Assembly: GCF_010389155.1 (NCBI RefSeq)
Contig: NC_057768.1
Coordinates: 39,225,633 to 39,289,632, forward strand
Reading direction: 5' to 3'
Source: Erigeron canadensis
Lineage: Eukaryota > Streptophyta > Magnoliopsida > Asterales > Asteraceae
Length of the DNA: 64,000 nt
This document shows positions 11,925 through 23,410 of the stretch, piece by piece; within the stretch, counting starts at the first letter, position 1; each line of letters opens with the position of its first letter. The position numbers were made by a program, and so were the translations under genes. The notes below the pieces were generated by a model. It searched no databases. It saw only the letters and a list, made by a program, of their open reading frames with translations, and was not told where the DNA came from.

Positions 11925-12240
11925 TCTCTCTATAAATACCCCTCATGAAGCAGAGAAACCATAATCATAATCTCACTTTCTCTCCCTGTGACCCTGTCTT
12001 TCTTCAACTTAAATTCCCACCTCCTCTCCATCCTTCTCCTCTCTACTTCCAGTGGTCCATCACCACAGCCATTTTCCCTTTCCTTTTTGAGTAGAGGAAA
12101 ATAAAGAGATGAATATATATGTGGGATACTGGTAGAGTACGATTAGCTTGTGGAAGCTGCTAGAATTGTGGTTTTGGAGGAAAGATAAACAAAAGATTAA
12201 ATCAATTTAAGTTTTCTTTCTTATAAATTTTTTTCCGAGA
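11925..12240 (+). promoter_or_regulatory. Promoter-like stretch with TATA box and CT-rich leader
   Basis: CTATAAATACCCC at about 11930 has the form of a plant TATA box and is followed by about 150 bases of CT-rich sequence typical of a 5' leader. No long frame follows: the first ATG (12109) opens only eight codons. It could drive a non-coding transcript or be left from a decayed gene. Inference only. Confidence 0.3.
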
Positions 12241-12299
12241 CCACCAATTCTAACATCTTCCTCGAACTATCATACTCTCCCTTCGTATCCCTTTTCTTT

Positions 12300-13679
12300 C
12301 ACAGATTTTGTTAGTGCTTGAATGGAATAATGTATACATGATAGCATTTTGTTAAATTTTTAGTTCATAATTTTCAAGAATATATACATGGTGAAATTTT
12401 TATGGTTATATATATGAACTTGCTTTCGCATTTTAATTAATCACGAGTACTTTGTTTTGTTTAGGAAAAAGATCTAAGGATATTTCGAATGAGTTTTCCT
12501 TACGATGTGATATACGAATATACGATGTTACTTTGAGATTTCTTATAAGCCAGCAATTTTACCCTTTGTATTTTGAAGAAAGCAAACATTTGGTTGCATT
12601 ACTATCAAATAAAATACCCTATCCCAGTACTATGATTTGATATTGCTGTTAAAGAACACTTCGATCATTTGCTCAAATAAGATATAATTTGTCGCCAACA
12701 AGCTGTCATCTTTACCATACAAACTTGTTTCAATAATGCAATTTGACGTAAAAATAAGACGGCTTTTTTCCCTTACAAAGACAGCAAATTAAATACAAAG
12801 TTCATTTGTCTTTTTTAATTAACATATACTGTAAAAATTTTGACAACTTATATGTAAGCGTAAGAGCGACAAAATCAGGACATCCATTTCCATTCTATAT
12901 ATTACATTAGTTATCTATGCCTCAAATATAGAAGCTACACAAATAACTATAGAAATTTTGACACTTAAACCAAAAGGTGATCAAAATCGATCGGGACCTC
13001 AAGAGAACTTTATTTAAATTCATAAAGTAAGCTAGATGTACAATAATAGAATATAATTACCTCAAGATAAAAACTTCGAAGAAAAAGATATACATCTCTT
13101 TCGAAATATCGATCTCTTATGTCATGAAAATAAGGAATAAACAACTAAAACACATCGATTGATAAAATACGACCAAATCAATTGATTTCACATGTTGACC
13201 AAACAACCGACGTCTAATTCAAAAGGGCCAGAGGCATGAAAACATTTCCATAAGAGAAAGGTTAATAAAAATGCATGCGCGAGATTAGTTTCTTGCAGTT
13301 TAATGCGCTCGGTTAAGAATCAAACTATGAATGTTGCAATTGTATGACATTTCAAAGTTACTCGTCCACAAAATTGTGGATAATATGATAAACACAGTTT
13401 GTCTTGTTTAAATTAAAACAGGTTAGTAGTAGTTCAAAAAATGTTGAGTAATCATGTATTTGGAAAACCCTTGTGTGGAAAAATGTTATCGATAGGTAAG
13501 GGATGAAAACAAATACGGGTACGTACGTACATGTGTACCAAAAATGTGTCAAGTCATTTATTCGCTACTAGTGTACTTTGGTATTGTTGCCGGCTTTTCT
13601 TTTTTCGGTTGACAAAATCTGTTTATCACTCAAAAAGGAAAGCAGAACAATAACTACCAAATCCCTTGGATGGTGACTA
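12300..13679. other. Intergenic, no feature seen
   Basis: AT-rich sequence with several spurious short frames. Nothing with family likeness was found. Confidence 0.4.
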
Positions 13680-14638
13680 GTGTTTTGTCAAATAAGTTTT
13701 CGAAAAAAAAAATTTATAAAATAGGGTAAACCGGCTTTTGAAAAGCCGGGTTCAAAAAAGTTGGCTCGAAACCGGCTTTCCAAAAACCGGCTTCAAAAAA
13801 GTGACTTTGAAACCGGCTTTTCATCAGAGTTTGTCAGATTGATGTGACGAGCAACAGAAATGAACAGTGGACGACGGCACAAACTTCGAAACCGGTTTTT
13901 CAAAAGCCGGTTTCGAACTTTGTATATATATATCCTCTGCAAACCATATATGTGTATGTATACGAACAGAAGAAAAACAAGTCAATAAATTCAAAAAAAA
14001 AAATGACAGGTCAAACATCTTTTGGTAGTGGTGCATACCCAAATATCACTAGGACTGGAGCATGGAACTCCATTGAGTCTCACATGGCTACTGATTTGAA
14101 AAAGAGGAAAACTTCTTCTTTTCGATGGATCTCCATTTTGAAGGATCCCATTTACGAATGATACACGGTTATCCCATATTAACTGAACTACAATTGGGTT
14201 GAATGATGATGAAGATGTCATTTTTCTAAAATATAACTATGAAAGTCTTTGAAATATTATCTGAAAATATTTGTTGAAATACTGATAATCATTCAAGATA
14301 CATCACATATACTATATATAGATAAATAATGAATTAGGTTTACAAGGTGGGATTAGGGTTTCACTAGCTTTTGACACGTGTTAGGGTTCGGCCGAACCCA
14401 GCTTTTCAAAAGCCAGTTTCAAGCTTTAGTCACATCACCACTGTTCGGTCAAAGATTCTCTGCAACTTGTCAGGTCCACCTGAACCCGGCTTTTGAAAAG
14501 CCGGTTTCAAAGTAACTTTTTCCAACCTGGCTTTTGAAAAGCCGGTTTCGAGCCTACTTTTTTGAACCCGGCTTTTCAAAAGCCGGTTTACCCGGTTCTA
14601 TAAATTTTTTTTTTGCGAAAACTTGTTTGACAAAACAC
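13680..14638. mobile_element. Foldback element full of CCGGCTTTTGAAAAGCCGG palindromes
   Basis: The two ends form a long inverted repeat: GTGTTTTGTCAAATAAG at 13680 mirrors CTTGTTTGACAAAACAC ending at 14638, and the match continues for about 150 bases per arm. Within the element the 19-base palindrome CCGGCTTTTGAAAAGCCGG or a near copy occurs eight times: 13731-13749, 13772-13790, 13812-13822 (half), 13892-13910, 14398-14416, 14486-14504, 14527-14545 and 14568-14586. The middle is single-copy AT-rich sequence with an unremarkable short frame (14004-14161). I could not find a flanking target-site duplication, so the superfamily is open; the long arms suggest a foldback or Mutator-like non-autonomous element. 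Confidence 0.75.
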
Positions 14639-15404
14639 CCTCCATAAATTACTATTTCAAAAAAATTTTCGAGTTACACTGTATTCTCATTAACATGTTA
14701 CCATGCATGTATATATCTTGTTGGTTAATTAGAAAAACAAAAAAACATGTATCTTTTTGGTTGCACGAAACAGTTTTTATAACCATACAATAATTTTCAT
14801 GGCATATATTTTAACTAGCTAGCTTGTATATATCCAAAAGATCGAGTGTTTTAGTTTCAAGTTCTCTCAATATATATATATTCTACTCCATGACTAGCTA
14901 CATATATAACATTATTAATTAATTAGAAGCTTGGAATGGCTAAGAGCTAAGCACCAATTCAAAGACATTATGAAATCACGTAATTCTCTGATCAAATTTA
15001 TACTCAATGTACGCATTGCTGCATTTATTGTCTACCAATTTAGTGTTATGTCAACATCCCTTTTTCCTTTTGAAACAGATAACAGTATCATTAGAATAGA
15101 ATAATGGTCTTTATTGTTAATTAGCAGGTTTTATCGATCCGTGCATTGGACAACGGTGACAATATATAGTCTGTTACGACGTCAAAACTAATTATGTGTG
15201 TATGCGTATATGCCAACGGTGTGATTTATTGGAAAATTGAGGAGAGAGATATTGGAGGATGCTTGAAAAGATTGAAAAGGAACTAGTGGGAGCGAGAGAT
15301 TAATTGAAAATGTTTTAATTTGTAAAATTAGTGATCTTGACTTAAATTTAGAAGATTTTAACAAGTGGTTTATATACGAGTAATATTTAACGGGATGGAT
15401 ATTC

Positions 15405-15500
15405 GTGCAATGCGGTGACGGTGACGGTGACGGCAACATGTGGTGGTGATGGTAACGATAAGGTTATTAATCTAAAAGTAATTGATATAAATGTTAGTGT
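15405..15500. mobile_element. Helitron-like GC-core repeat, fragment
   Basis: A CGTGCAATGCGGTGACGG-type core is followed by GGTGGTGATGG and then TTATTAATCTAAAAGTAATTGATATAAATG-like sequence that parallels the copy at 50850-50940. It is a fragment of the family described at 21826. Confidence 0.45.
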
Positions 15501-15839
15501 AGTAATTTTATGGTTAAGGCCGAGATGTATTTTCTGTAAATAATTTTAGGTATTTCAAAGATAGAAAGTTGAAAAGTGAAAAGTTTGTTTTAGAGTAAAA
15601 TATAGAAAAGGTGGTAAAATTTTCCAAATACAACCTTTTCTTGGGAGCTTGGAAGTCTTTTATATAGTAACAATAGTCTAGCAGATAACCAATAATGTCA
15701 TGTTTATGGTTGTTGAATTGTAGTTTTTGACTCGACTCGATACTTTGATTTTTTGACTCGTGACTCAAAATATAACTCGAATTGTAAGAGCTCAGATATT
15801 TTTTCTCGAGACCACCAATTCTAACGTCTTCCTCGATCT

Positions 15840-16660
15840 ATATATCATACTCTCCCTCCGTATCCTTTTTGTTTCATGGCTAATTTTGAAACTGCTATGA
15901 ACCAAGTTGGTTTTTGTTGAATGTGAAAAAAAAAAGAAAAAGAAAAAAGAGAGATAATTGGATGGAAACCTCCTATCCCATGTAGCATTTGTTACCCACT
16001 AATCACTCAGCCAGACTGGTGTTCAGATGATTCTTAACCACTTAATAATCTCATGATTATCTTAAGTTTGCCTTTGACAAAACTTGAACCCAAGACCTCC
16101 CCTGGAAAGTGACGGCTCGTTAATAAGGAGACTTGAACCCATAACCTCCTAGTTTAATGGATGACACTTTACCCATTAAGAACAACCATCTTTTTTCGCT
16201 TCTTATGTTGTGTCGCATCATTCAGCTAGGTTCTGTCATATTGTAAAGAAACTAACCTGATTAAAACAGTTTAAAGGTAAACCAAGCAATTTTGGAAAAA
16301 TGGTAGTGATTAATTTTTAACATTATTTTTGAGCAAGCGATGTGATGCCGTAAGGGTCAATTTATAAATGTATATTTGAGGGGAAGAATTGAAGTGTGTT
16401 AAGTAATAGTACATGACTAGTACTAGTACTAGATAATGAACTATTCAGTTTCTGATATGTGTAACTTGATTGCTAATTTTAAATGAAGTATACTAAAATC
16501 CTTCTTTGATTTGAACTTCAGTCTTTCATTTCACTTAAATATTTGTAACCTGTTGATTAGTACGTAAAAAATAAGGAGGAACCTTAACTGCTTCAAATCT
16601 AGAATTTCATTGATGACCAATAGTAGTCAATCAAGTTGCATCAAATTTTATGTACCAATT
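15840..16660. repeat. Intergenic duplicate, copy B
   Basis: This matches copy A (10960-11545) in the same orientation, interrupted by the SINE at about 15950-16195. The duplication is therefore older than that SINE insertion. Confidence 0.55.
15950..16195 (-). mobile_element. tRNA-derived SINE
   Basis: On the minus strand it reads with a box-B-like GGTTCAAGTC (in the stretch near 16130) and ends in the phrase GGTTTCCATCCAATTATC followed by a T-rich tail. Its 3' half is shared with the SINE at 17638-17809 (AATCATCTGRACACYAGYCT and GATTAGTGG). The target-site duplication is not clear. Confidence 0.6.
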
Positions 16661-17622
16661 TTAATTATATATATATATAGCTATTATAGCATAGAGAGAA
16701 AAATTAAGCTAACTTTTAATCCTAACCATTAAAATTTACAATCCTTTAAATCTTGGCCTTTAAAATTCAAAGTCAAATTTCTAAAATTATAAAAGTCAAA
16801 ATATATAAACATGGTAAATTTTCAATTGTATTAAACATACTAACTAATTGCTTTAAAAAATTTAAGTACATAGTCCACTAAAAAAAAAATCATACGACAA
16901 TGATAAGAGTGTTTATGTATAACAACATACTTTAATTAGGTATTCTTACACTACAGTAGATAAAAAAAAAAATTTTGAAAGGTGAATTTCTCTTAAATAT
17001 TTCGTGTCATGATTCGACAGCGAGAGGTCTAGCATACGTTGTCTTAACCATGTCCGCGCCAGAGAGCTCATTCGAAGTAGAAATGTCTATTTCAAATACC
17101 CAATGGGGGGAAAAATTTAATTAGTTTTGAATTATATATGATGAATAATGTTTGATATTTTCACATTTTTGATCGATTTGTTTCAAATTAATGGAAGTTT
17201 TCTATTTTAATTAATTTGGTAAATGGTAAACTTATAAACTCTCACACCAAATTTATAATTTCTAAGAAAAAAAAATACTATAAGAAAGAATACGATAGAT
17301 TTTTTTTGAACGGCGGATAAGAAGGTCGTTCCATCGAGCTGAGCAGTGACATCCAAACGGGCAGTATGTTTAGGGTTCGAAACGCCTTACACCGCTGGTA
17401 CCTCCAAAGGGAGCCCATTACATGCAAAATTTTGTAATCATAGATTCAAAAATAACTAGATGTTAGAGTTTTTACATAGATTAGAAGTGTGCTCGTGTAA
17501 TATATGGCATCCAAATATTTTTTAAATGTTATCGTAAGGACATGAAGTTAAAAAGTAAGTGACGGTTTCTGGATGCTGGCATCCGTGAGGGTTGTGTAAC
17601 ATAGAAAGTTTAAGGTGTATCA
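16661..17622. other. Intergenic; possible old SINE or LTR scraps
   Basis: A short GC-richer patch at 17000-17080 and another at 17300-17420 (with GGGTTCGAAAC, a box-B-like motif) look like old tRNA-derived pieces. Boundaries could not be set. Confidence 0.3.
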
Positions 17623-17637
17623 TACTACAAAGTTGAA

Positions 17638-17809
17638 AACCTTTGGGTAATAGTCCAGTAGCCACTAGCCACCACTTTACAGGAGAGGTCAAATTTGAGA
17701 TAATCAAAGGATTATTAAGTGACTGAGAATCATCTGGACACTAGCCTGACTGGAGGATTAGTGGATACCAAATGGTACATTAGATGATTTCCATCCAATT
17801 ACCTTTTTT
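17638..17809 (+). mobile_element. SINE with exact 15-bp target duplication
   Basis: TACTACAAAGTTGAA occurs at 17623-17637 and again at 17810-17824, exactly flanking 172 bases. The inside has a degraded box-A region (GGGTAATAGTCCAGTAGCC), a degraded box B (GAGGTCAAATTTGAG) and the 3' end GATTTCCATCCAATTACC followed by a T run, matching the SINE near 15950. Confidence 0.8.
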
Positions 17810-17824
17810 TACTACAAAGTTGAA

Positions 17825-19255
17825 TTTTTATTTGTATTGTTTTTACATTACCATTTGTTGTTATATTGACTTTTTAATTACGATAATATATAATATATAA
17901 GCACGACCCAGTTATGTTGACATGTTGCACTCTCTGATCTAACTCTAAACATTAAAAGTTTCATGTTCAAAAGTTCAACTCATGATCGACCCGGTTTTAC
18001 AGAGTTGGCCAAGTTATAGGTTAGCGGGTTGATAAGTAAAATAAGTTGATTAAATTATAGGTTAGCGGATTGATAAGTAAGATAAGTTGGTTAGTCGAGT
18101 ATGCTTTTATGTGGATTGGTTTTGATTAAGTATGTCAAATCAGTTGTTTTTAGGTCAATTTCATAACCCGATCAACGACCGGGTATTGGTCTAGTTTATC
18201 ATGGGTTTATTCTTCAACAACAAAATATAAGATCACGTAAGTTCATCTTAAAAACTTAACCCAACACATGTTAACCATTATCTACTATTCATGTTGTGCA
18301 TGTATGGACTGTTTCGGATTGGAACAACCCGAAGAAAATCAAGGCATTCGATATGGTCTTTGTTGATAAATTGATATGTATTTTTATAATTTGTTAAAAC
18401 TTTCTACTATATCTTTGATTTTTTTTCTAAACATGTTGCATATTTGTTTTTGGGCTTATTTTCTTTCTTTGTACACACATATAAAAATATAACCAAAGAA
18501 AAAGGGATAAGAATTAGTATTTGGTTACAACTTCAAGAGATCAAAAGCTTCAACTGATTTTCTTCACCTCTTTTATCATCTAACATTTTTTTTTTTTTCT
18601 TTCTTACAACTTCAAATTTTTTAATTTAACTAGTTATTATAAATTAATAAACAAAAGTAATAAATTTGCCAATAAAAAATAAGTTGAAAAAAATGAGTTA
18701 ACTGGAATCGTATTGATATGGAGTTAATCTTCATATGTTTCGTTCTTTAATTTATACTTTATCTATTTAAATTTTATTTAGTTTTTATTTAACATACTTT
18801 GATTATTTTTAAAAACTTTGATTTATATATTTTGATACTGTCCAATGGACGGAACGGAAGACTAGTTAAATAATAACACCCATTTAAGCCATCTCATCAC
18901 GGTAATGTTATGTTCCCTTATGAAAACACGAATCATATTTTCTTACATTCAATTACAAGACAGAGCCCAACCCTTGAAGGCCCATGAGACAAAAAAATTT
19001 ACCCAGAAACAATCTTACATTTTGGATTCGAACCCCATATTTATATTTACTGGTTTTTAAAATTGAACTACTCGTATAATTTACATTTCTTTCTACCTAA
19101 TACGCAGATATATAATAATATAACCAAAAATAGTTTACAAAATAAGAATATTTTTTAGGAGTGGTTCTATGTCTTGGTTGACTTTTGTACTTTTATAAGG
19201 CTGTTGAATGAATCATATGTGAACTCAAAGAAGTTCACTTTTGATTTTTGTCTCC
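17825..19255. other. Intergenic, no gene seen
   Basis: AT-rich sequence. At 18000-18110 there is a short tandem duplication of a phrase containing GGTTAGCGGGTTGATAAGTAA. Otherwise nothing was recognised. Confidence 0.4.
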
Positions 19256-19740
19256 ATGTCGTCCATTAGTATGAGAAGCGTTTCAACTGTCTTGATATTC
19301 ATCATCGTTGCTATTTTCATTGTGCAACTAGCTTTGATTAATGCAGGTTTCTATCAACTAATATCCTTTTATTTCATATATATTTATCTCTCCCCTAATT
19401 ATAATCAGTTTATTACTCTATATATGTATATGCCGGCCCTTACAAAAACAACAAGAAGAAAAAAAAAAAGTTTAAGAAAAAGTTTATGGTCTTCTAATTA
19501 AAGTAGTATAAGTGTGTTAGTTATAATTATAAATTGCTTTTAGAAAAAAGTTATGATTAAGAGTTCACATATGGAAGTAATGGATTTATGTTGTGACATT
19601 GGAATAATAATGCAGATCAAGGTGGGGATGAGTTCAGAACCGATCGATATGATCCAAGAACACCACCAGCACCACAGGGAAACTTGAATCATGGCATGAT
19701 TCCTCCTGATTCGAGCCCGCCACCACCAATTTATACTTAA
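19256..19740 (+). CDS. Small secreted or membrane-anchored proline-rich peptide, 2 exons
   Basis: Exons: 19256-19346 and 19616-19740, giving 71 residues. The ATG at 19256 is the first in frame. Residues 1-30 form a short polar start and a strongly hydrophobic stretch (VLIFIIVAIFIVQLALINA) that fits a signal peptide or signal anchor. The second exon encodes a hydrophilic, acidic then proline-rich tail: DEFRTDRYDPRTPPAPQG, then MIPPDSSPPPPIYT and stop. The splice sites are GCAG|GTTT and TGCAG|ATC, and the frame is kept. I do not recognise the family. The layout (signal sequence, short variable part, Pro-rich C-terminus) is that of plant signalling-peptide precursors, but it lacks a clear CEP, CLE, IDA or PSY motif. 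No neighbour hints at function. Confidence 0.6.
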
Positions 19741-20958
19741 ATCTTGTCGTGTTTACGAATTTCAAAACTTATATACCTACAATATTGGATACATTTTGTG
19801 TGTTTAAATTTGAATATGCCAACAAAAAGAATACATTGTGGTTGTTATATTTGATGTGGCTGTGATTTAGTAGCTCAATAGTTTTGAGAATACATTGTGG
19901 TTGTTATAATTGATGTGAATGTGAAACTTTAATTTGTTTGAACAAAGCTAGTTACCATTGTCACATTAAAAGAAGTTAAGTGAACCAAGTAGGGAGAGCA
20001 ATGGGCTAACCCACGCTTACTAGGCCAACACTTGTAAAAAGGTTAATTAAAACTTAAAAGGCGACATATAGATTAAGCCCTAAAATACCATGAAATACCA
20101 GCTTAGTCCTGGTTCCTTGTACTGCTAAGTGTCTAAGCCCGTTATGGTGCGGACCGAAGAACAACACTACTACAACCCGCAAAACTCAATTGCAATATTT
20201 TTTTTCCAACTTCTCTTAGATGGTGACTTTATATCTTGAAGCAAGTGTATCGATCCAAAAGACAATAGGTAGAAGTTCAACCTTAATTAAAGATTCAATC
20301 AAAAGGTTTTAAAATATGGAAAATAAATTAGTCAGATTCAGGCTGCTTCAGTTTAAAATTTCAATCAGTTTTGGACCTGACTAGATCAAAAAAACCCAAA
20401 GCAGGAACTCGGTCAACATAGAGCCCAAAAATAGGCCCATTCGATGTTTACCCATTTAGTACCCTATCAAATTATTACCTCCGCAGCATGAACCATAAAG
20501 TGAATGGTCAAAGTCACCTTTTTTACAAATCCACAAAAAATCAAACTTATAAAATTTTCATGTTTCCAGCGTGTTATAAAACTCACAATCAATTAAAAAA
20601 AGAGTATGTAAATTAGATTGGTTGAAAGTTTATATGAATATGTGTGTGAGAAAATTGTGGTCCAATAGTTTGACAAATCCACTAACTTCACACACACACA
20701 TAGAAGCAAACAAAAAATGAAAAAAAGTTAATGGAAATCAAATATCGAAAAGAATTTTGCGCACTAATGCGGGATCCGATGTTTGGCGTGCGTAGGGCGT
20801 TGTTCCTTTCGTATTCATATTCATACTACGAGTATATCTATCACAATTCACAACGTAACTTCGATAATTGACTTGGTGTCATACTGTCATATCAACTTTG
20901 TTTTCTAAGGAGCTTTATTTTTTTTAACTAATTTAATTAGTTCATTGACAGGTCGGAG
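19741..20958. other. Intergenic downstream of the small peptide gene
   Basis: Contains the peptide gene's 3' end. GAATACATTGTGGTTGTTAT is repeated at about 19828 and 19888. No gene is seen in the rest. Confidence 0.4.
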
Positions 20959-20967
20959 TATAATTAA

Positions 20968-21664
20968 GGGCTAATATGTTCTAAAGGTATCTTACTCGTC
21001 AACTTTTACTATGTAAAGTATCGTCTCAAAAAACCTCCTATTCTAATGATAAACAGTGTAATATATTCTTAATTAGGGGATTAAGAATACCACTTAAAAA
21101 TTTAAGCGGTTTTATCCGCCGGAAAACTTCAAATGCAGATCACGGCTTCAATACTTAGATATAGAACACGAACGTTTCACCAAAATACTCAAAATCATAC
21201 CGTGAAAAAACCCTCAGCAACAGAAATCAAAAAAAAGATCGCCAGAAAAAATGGTGATTCGCCGAAAAAGTTCAAATGCATATAACAAGTTCAAATGCGA
21301 ATCACCATTTTTTCCAGCAACCTTTTTATTCGATTTCTGTTGCTGAGGGTTTGTTCACGGTGTGATTATGAGTATTTTGGTGAAACGTTCGTGTTCTAAT
21401 TCAAAGTATTGAAGCCGTAATCTACATTTGAAGTTTTCCGACAAATTTTCCGGCGAATCACCATTTTTTTCCGGTGACCTTTTTATTCGATTTCTGTTGT
21501 TGAGGGTTTATTCACGGTGTGATTCTGAGTATTTTGGTGAAACGTTCGTGTTCTAATTCGAAGTATTGAAGCCGTAATCTACATAAAACCATTAGGAGGT
21601 TTTTGGGACGATACTTTACACAGTAAAAGTCGACAAGTAAGATACCTTTAGAACCTATTAGCCC
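20968..21664. mobile_element. 697-bp Mutator-type MITE with 9-bp target duplication
   Basis: The left end GGGCTAATATGTTCTAAAGG mirrors the right end, and the inverted match extends over about 85 bases. TATAATTAA flanks it exactly at 20959-20967 and 21665-21673. Inside, a block of about 140 bases containing GAAACGTTCGTGTTCTAATT occurs twice in direct orientation (about 21300-21440 and 21455-21590) and once inverted (about 21120-21260), so the element can fold in more than one way. Confidence 0.88.
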
Positions 21665-21825
21665 TATAATTAATCGTCATGAGTGGGGAAAAAACCCTCC
21701 AGACTTAACATGAAAACCTTTTTTGTATTTCATATGAGATTTGAACTCACGACTTATCCATTATCAAAATCATTAGATATATATAATTTTTTCCGATTTG
21801 TTTAATATCATTAACCTAATACTAG

Positions 21826-22080
21826 CATTGTACCCGCGATATGCGGCGGCGGCGACGACGACGGTGGTTTAGTGGTATCGGTGACAGGTGGTGATCGATA
21901 ACATCGACAATTAGTGTCGAGTGGTCTAACCGTGTAAGTTGATACAATGGTGATAGTGATATTTTACAAAATAAGGGTTTAAAGTGTAAATTAATTTATT
22001 AAGGGTAATTTTGGTAATATCTAATAACCCTTTCCTTAAGGGTTGTTTATTAAGGACAATCTAATAATTTTCAACCTAAC
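21826..22080 (-). mobile_element. Helitron-like non-autonomous element, fragment
   Basis: Read on the minus strand, a GGT/GCC-rich core leads into the short hairpin CCGCATATCGCGG and then, about 10 bases later, CTAGT. A hairpin just before CTRR at a T is the 3' signature of Helitrons. Family members with the same core and end occur at about 50838 and, more degraded, at 15405, 23297, 41960 and 61490. The 5' TC end could not be fixed. Confidence 0.45.
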
Positions 22081-22559
22081 TATTTTCTAACCCTCTCCTA
22101 AAATAGGGAAAAAAACCCTCCAAACTTAACATGAAAACCCTTTTTTGTATTTCATATAAGATTTGAATTCACGACTTAATCCAATATCAAAATCATTGGA
22201 AATATATAATTTTTTCCGATTTGTTTAATATCATTAACCTAATATATGATATGATATACTTAGTTGAAGATTAAATTTGGATGAATTTTCACGGGAGCCA
22301 AGAAAGGTGACAAAGTTCGAGGTCAGGCTGCTCAAAACTTTCCGGTGTCCAACTCTGCCTTTGTTGGGAAGCCATATACAACATTTTTGTTCACTAACTG
22401 ATAAATAATTTCTCATTACTAAAAAGAAATAAAATCAATGATAATATTCTTTTTAATACTGTATTATATATGTATCAATGAATCATAAAGTATACAGTAC
22501 GATTTTTTTAAAAAAACTTTTGGACCCTATATCCAACAATACATGTTATCTATACAAAT

Positions 22560-23410
22560 ATATAAAGTATCGATTCCTCTCTCATTTTCTCAAATTACAA
22601 CTTTAAACTATCAAAAATATCATATTTCTTTATTAATTAAATTAAACATCTTTACGTATATACCTATAATACCCTTAATGAAATAATTTACAACATAAAC
22701 CCTTCAACCTTTAAATAACTACACTATCACCTTTAATATCAATTATTTTAATTAACATTCATCACACTACAACAAAAATGTCAACTATTCACAATTATTT
22801 CCTCGCATTTTCAAAATGTGTGAAAATATATGTTAATTTGTTCACATTTGAAATTGTATAAAAAAAATTCACACTTACAATTGTGAAAAATTTTAAAAAG
22901 TCATACTTTTTTTCACAAGTATAAATGTATAAACAAAATGTTCACATTTAGAAGTGTAAAAAAATGTCAAACATTTTCACACTTAAAAGTGTGAGAGCTA
23001 ATTTGTCACACTCAAATTCCTCGCACTTCCTCTTGTGTGAAGAAATTTGGTGTCACAAATTACTTTCACACTTTTAAGTGTGAACAATTATATATTTTTA
23101 AATATTTGAAAATGTGAACTTTATGTTTTTTACATATATAATTGTGAAAAAGTTTTAATTTCTTTAACTTTATTTACACTTTTAAATGTGAGTTCTTTTT
23201 AACACATTTATAAGCGTGAACAAATTAACAATTTTTTTAACATTTTTAAAAAGTGCGAAAAAATGAATGTTAATAAATAACATATTTGTTGTAGTGTCAT
23301 CATTGTCGCCTTACCACCGACCCCGACCGCCACTTGTCACCGCCACCACCGCCGCCGCCACCACACCCCTCTATTACCAGCATCACCGTCGTATTGCATG
23401 AGCATACATT
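22560..23410. mobile_element. Helitron-like copy interrupted by a CACTA element
   Basis: The flank 22560-22764 (ACCCTTAATG, AACCCTTCAACC, ACACTATCACC) and the flank 23297-23410 (ACCGCCACTTGTCACCGCC, CGTCGTATTGCATG) together read like the complement of the family copies at 21826 and 50838, once the element 22765-23296 is removed. Confidence 0.45.
22765..23296. mobile_element. 532-bp non-autonomous CACTA element
   Basis: It starts CACTACAACAAAAATGT and ends ACATATTTGTTGTAGTG, the En/Spm (CACTA) terminal repeat. TCA flanks it at 22762-22764 and 23297-23299, the expected 3-bp duplication. The interior has no gene; it is packed with short palindromes around TTCACACTTTTAAGTGTGAA, typical of subterminal transposase-binding repeats that here fill the whole element. 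Confidence 0.85.

Noticed and set aside
12109..12240. A microRNA precursor downstream of the promoter-like stretch
   Set aside because: GGAAGCTGCTAG faintly recalls miR167, but there is no matching opposite arm or hairpin.
22234..22416. A 60-codon minus-strand frame
   Set aside because: Lies in repeat-derived sequence, with no similarity that I recognise.
22765..23296. A CRISPR-like array of short palindromes
   Set aside because: Spacing and sequence vary, the host is a plant, and the CACTA ends explain it.
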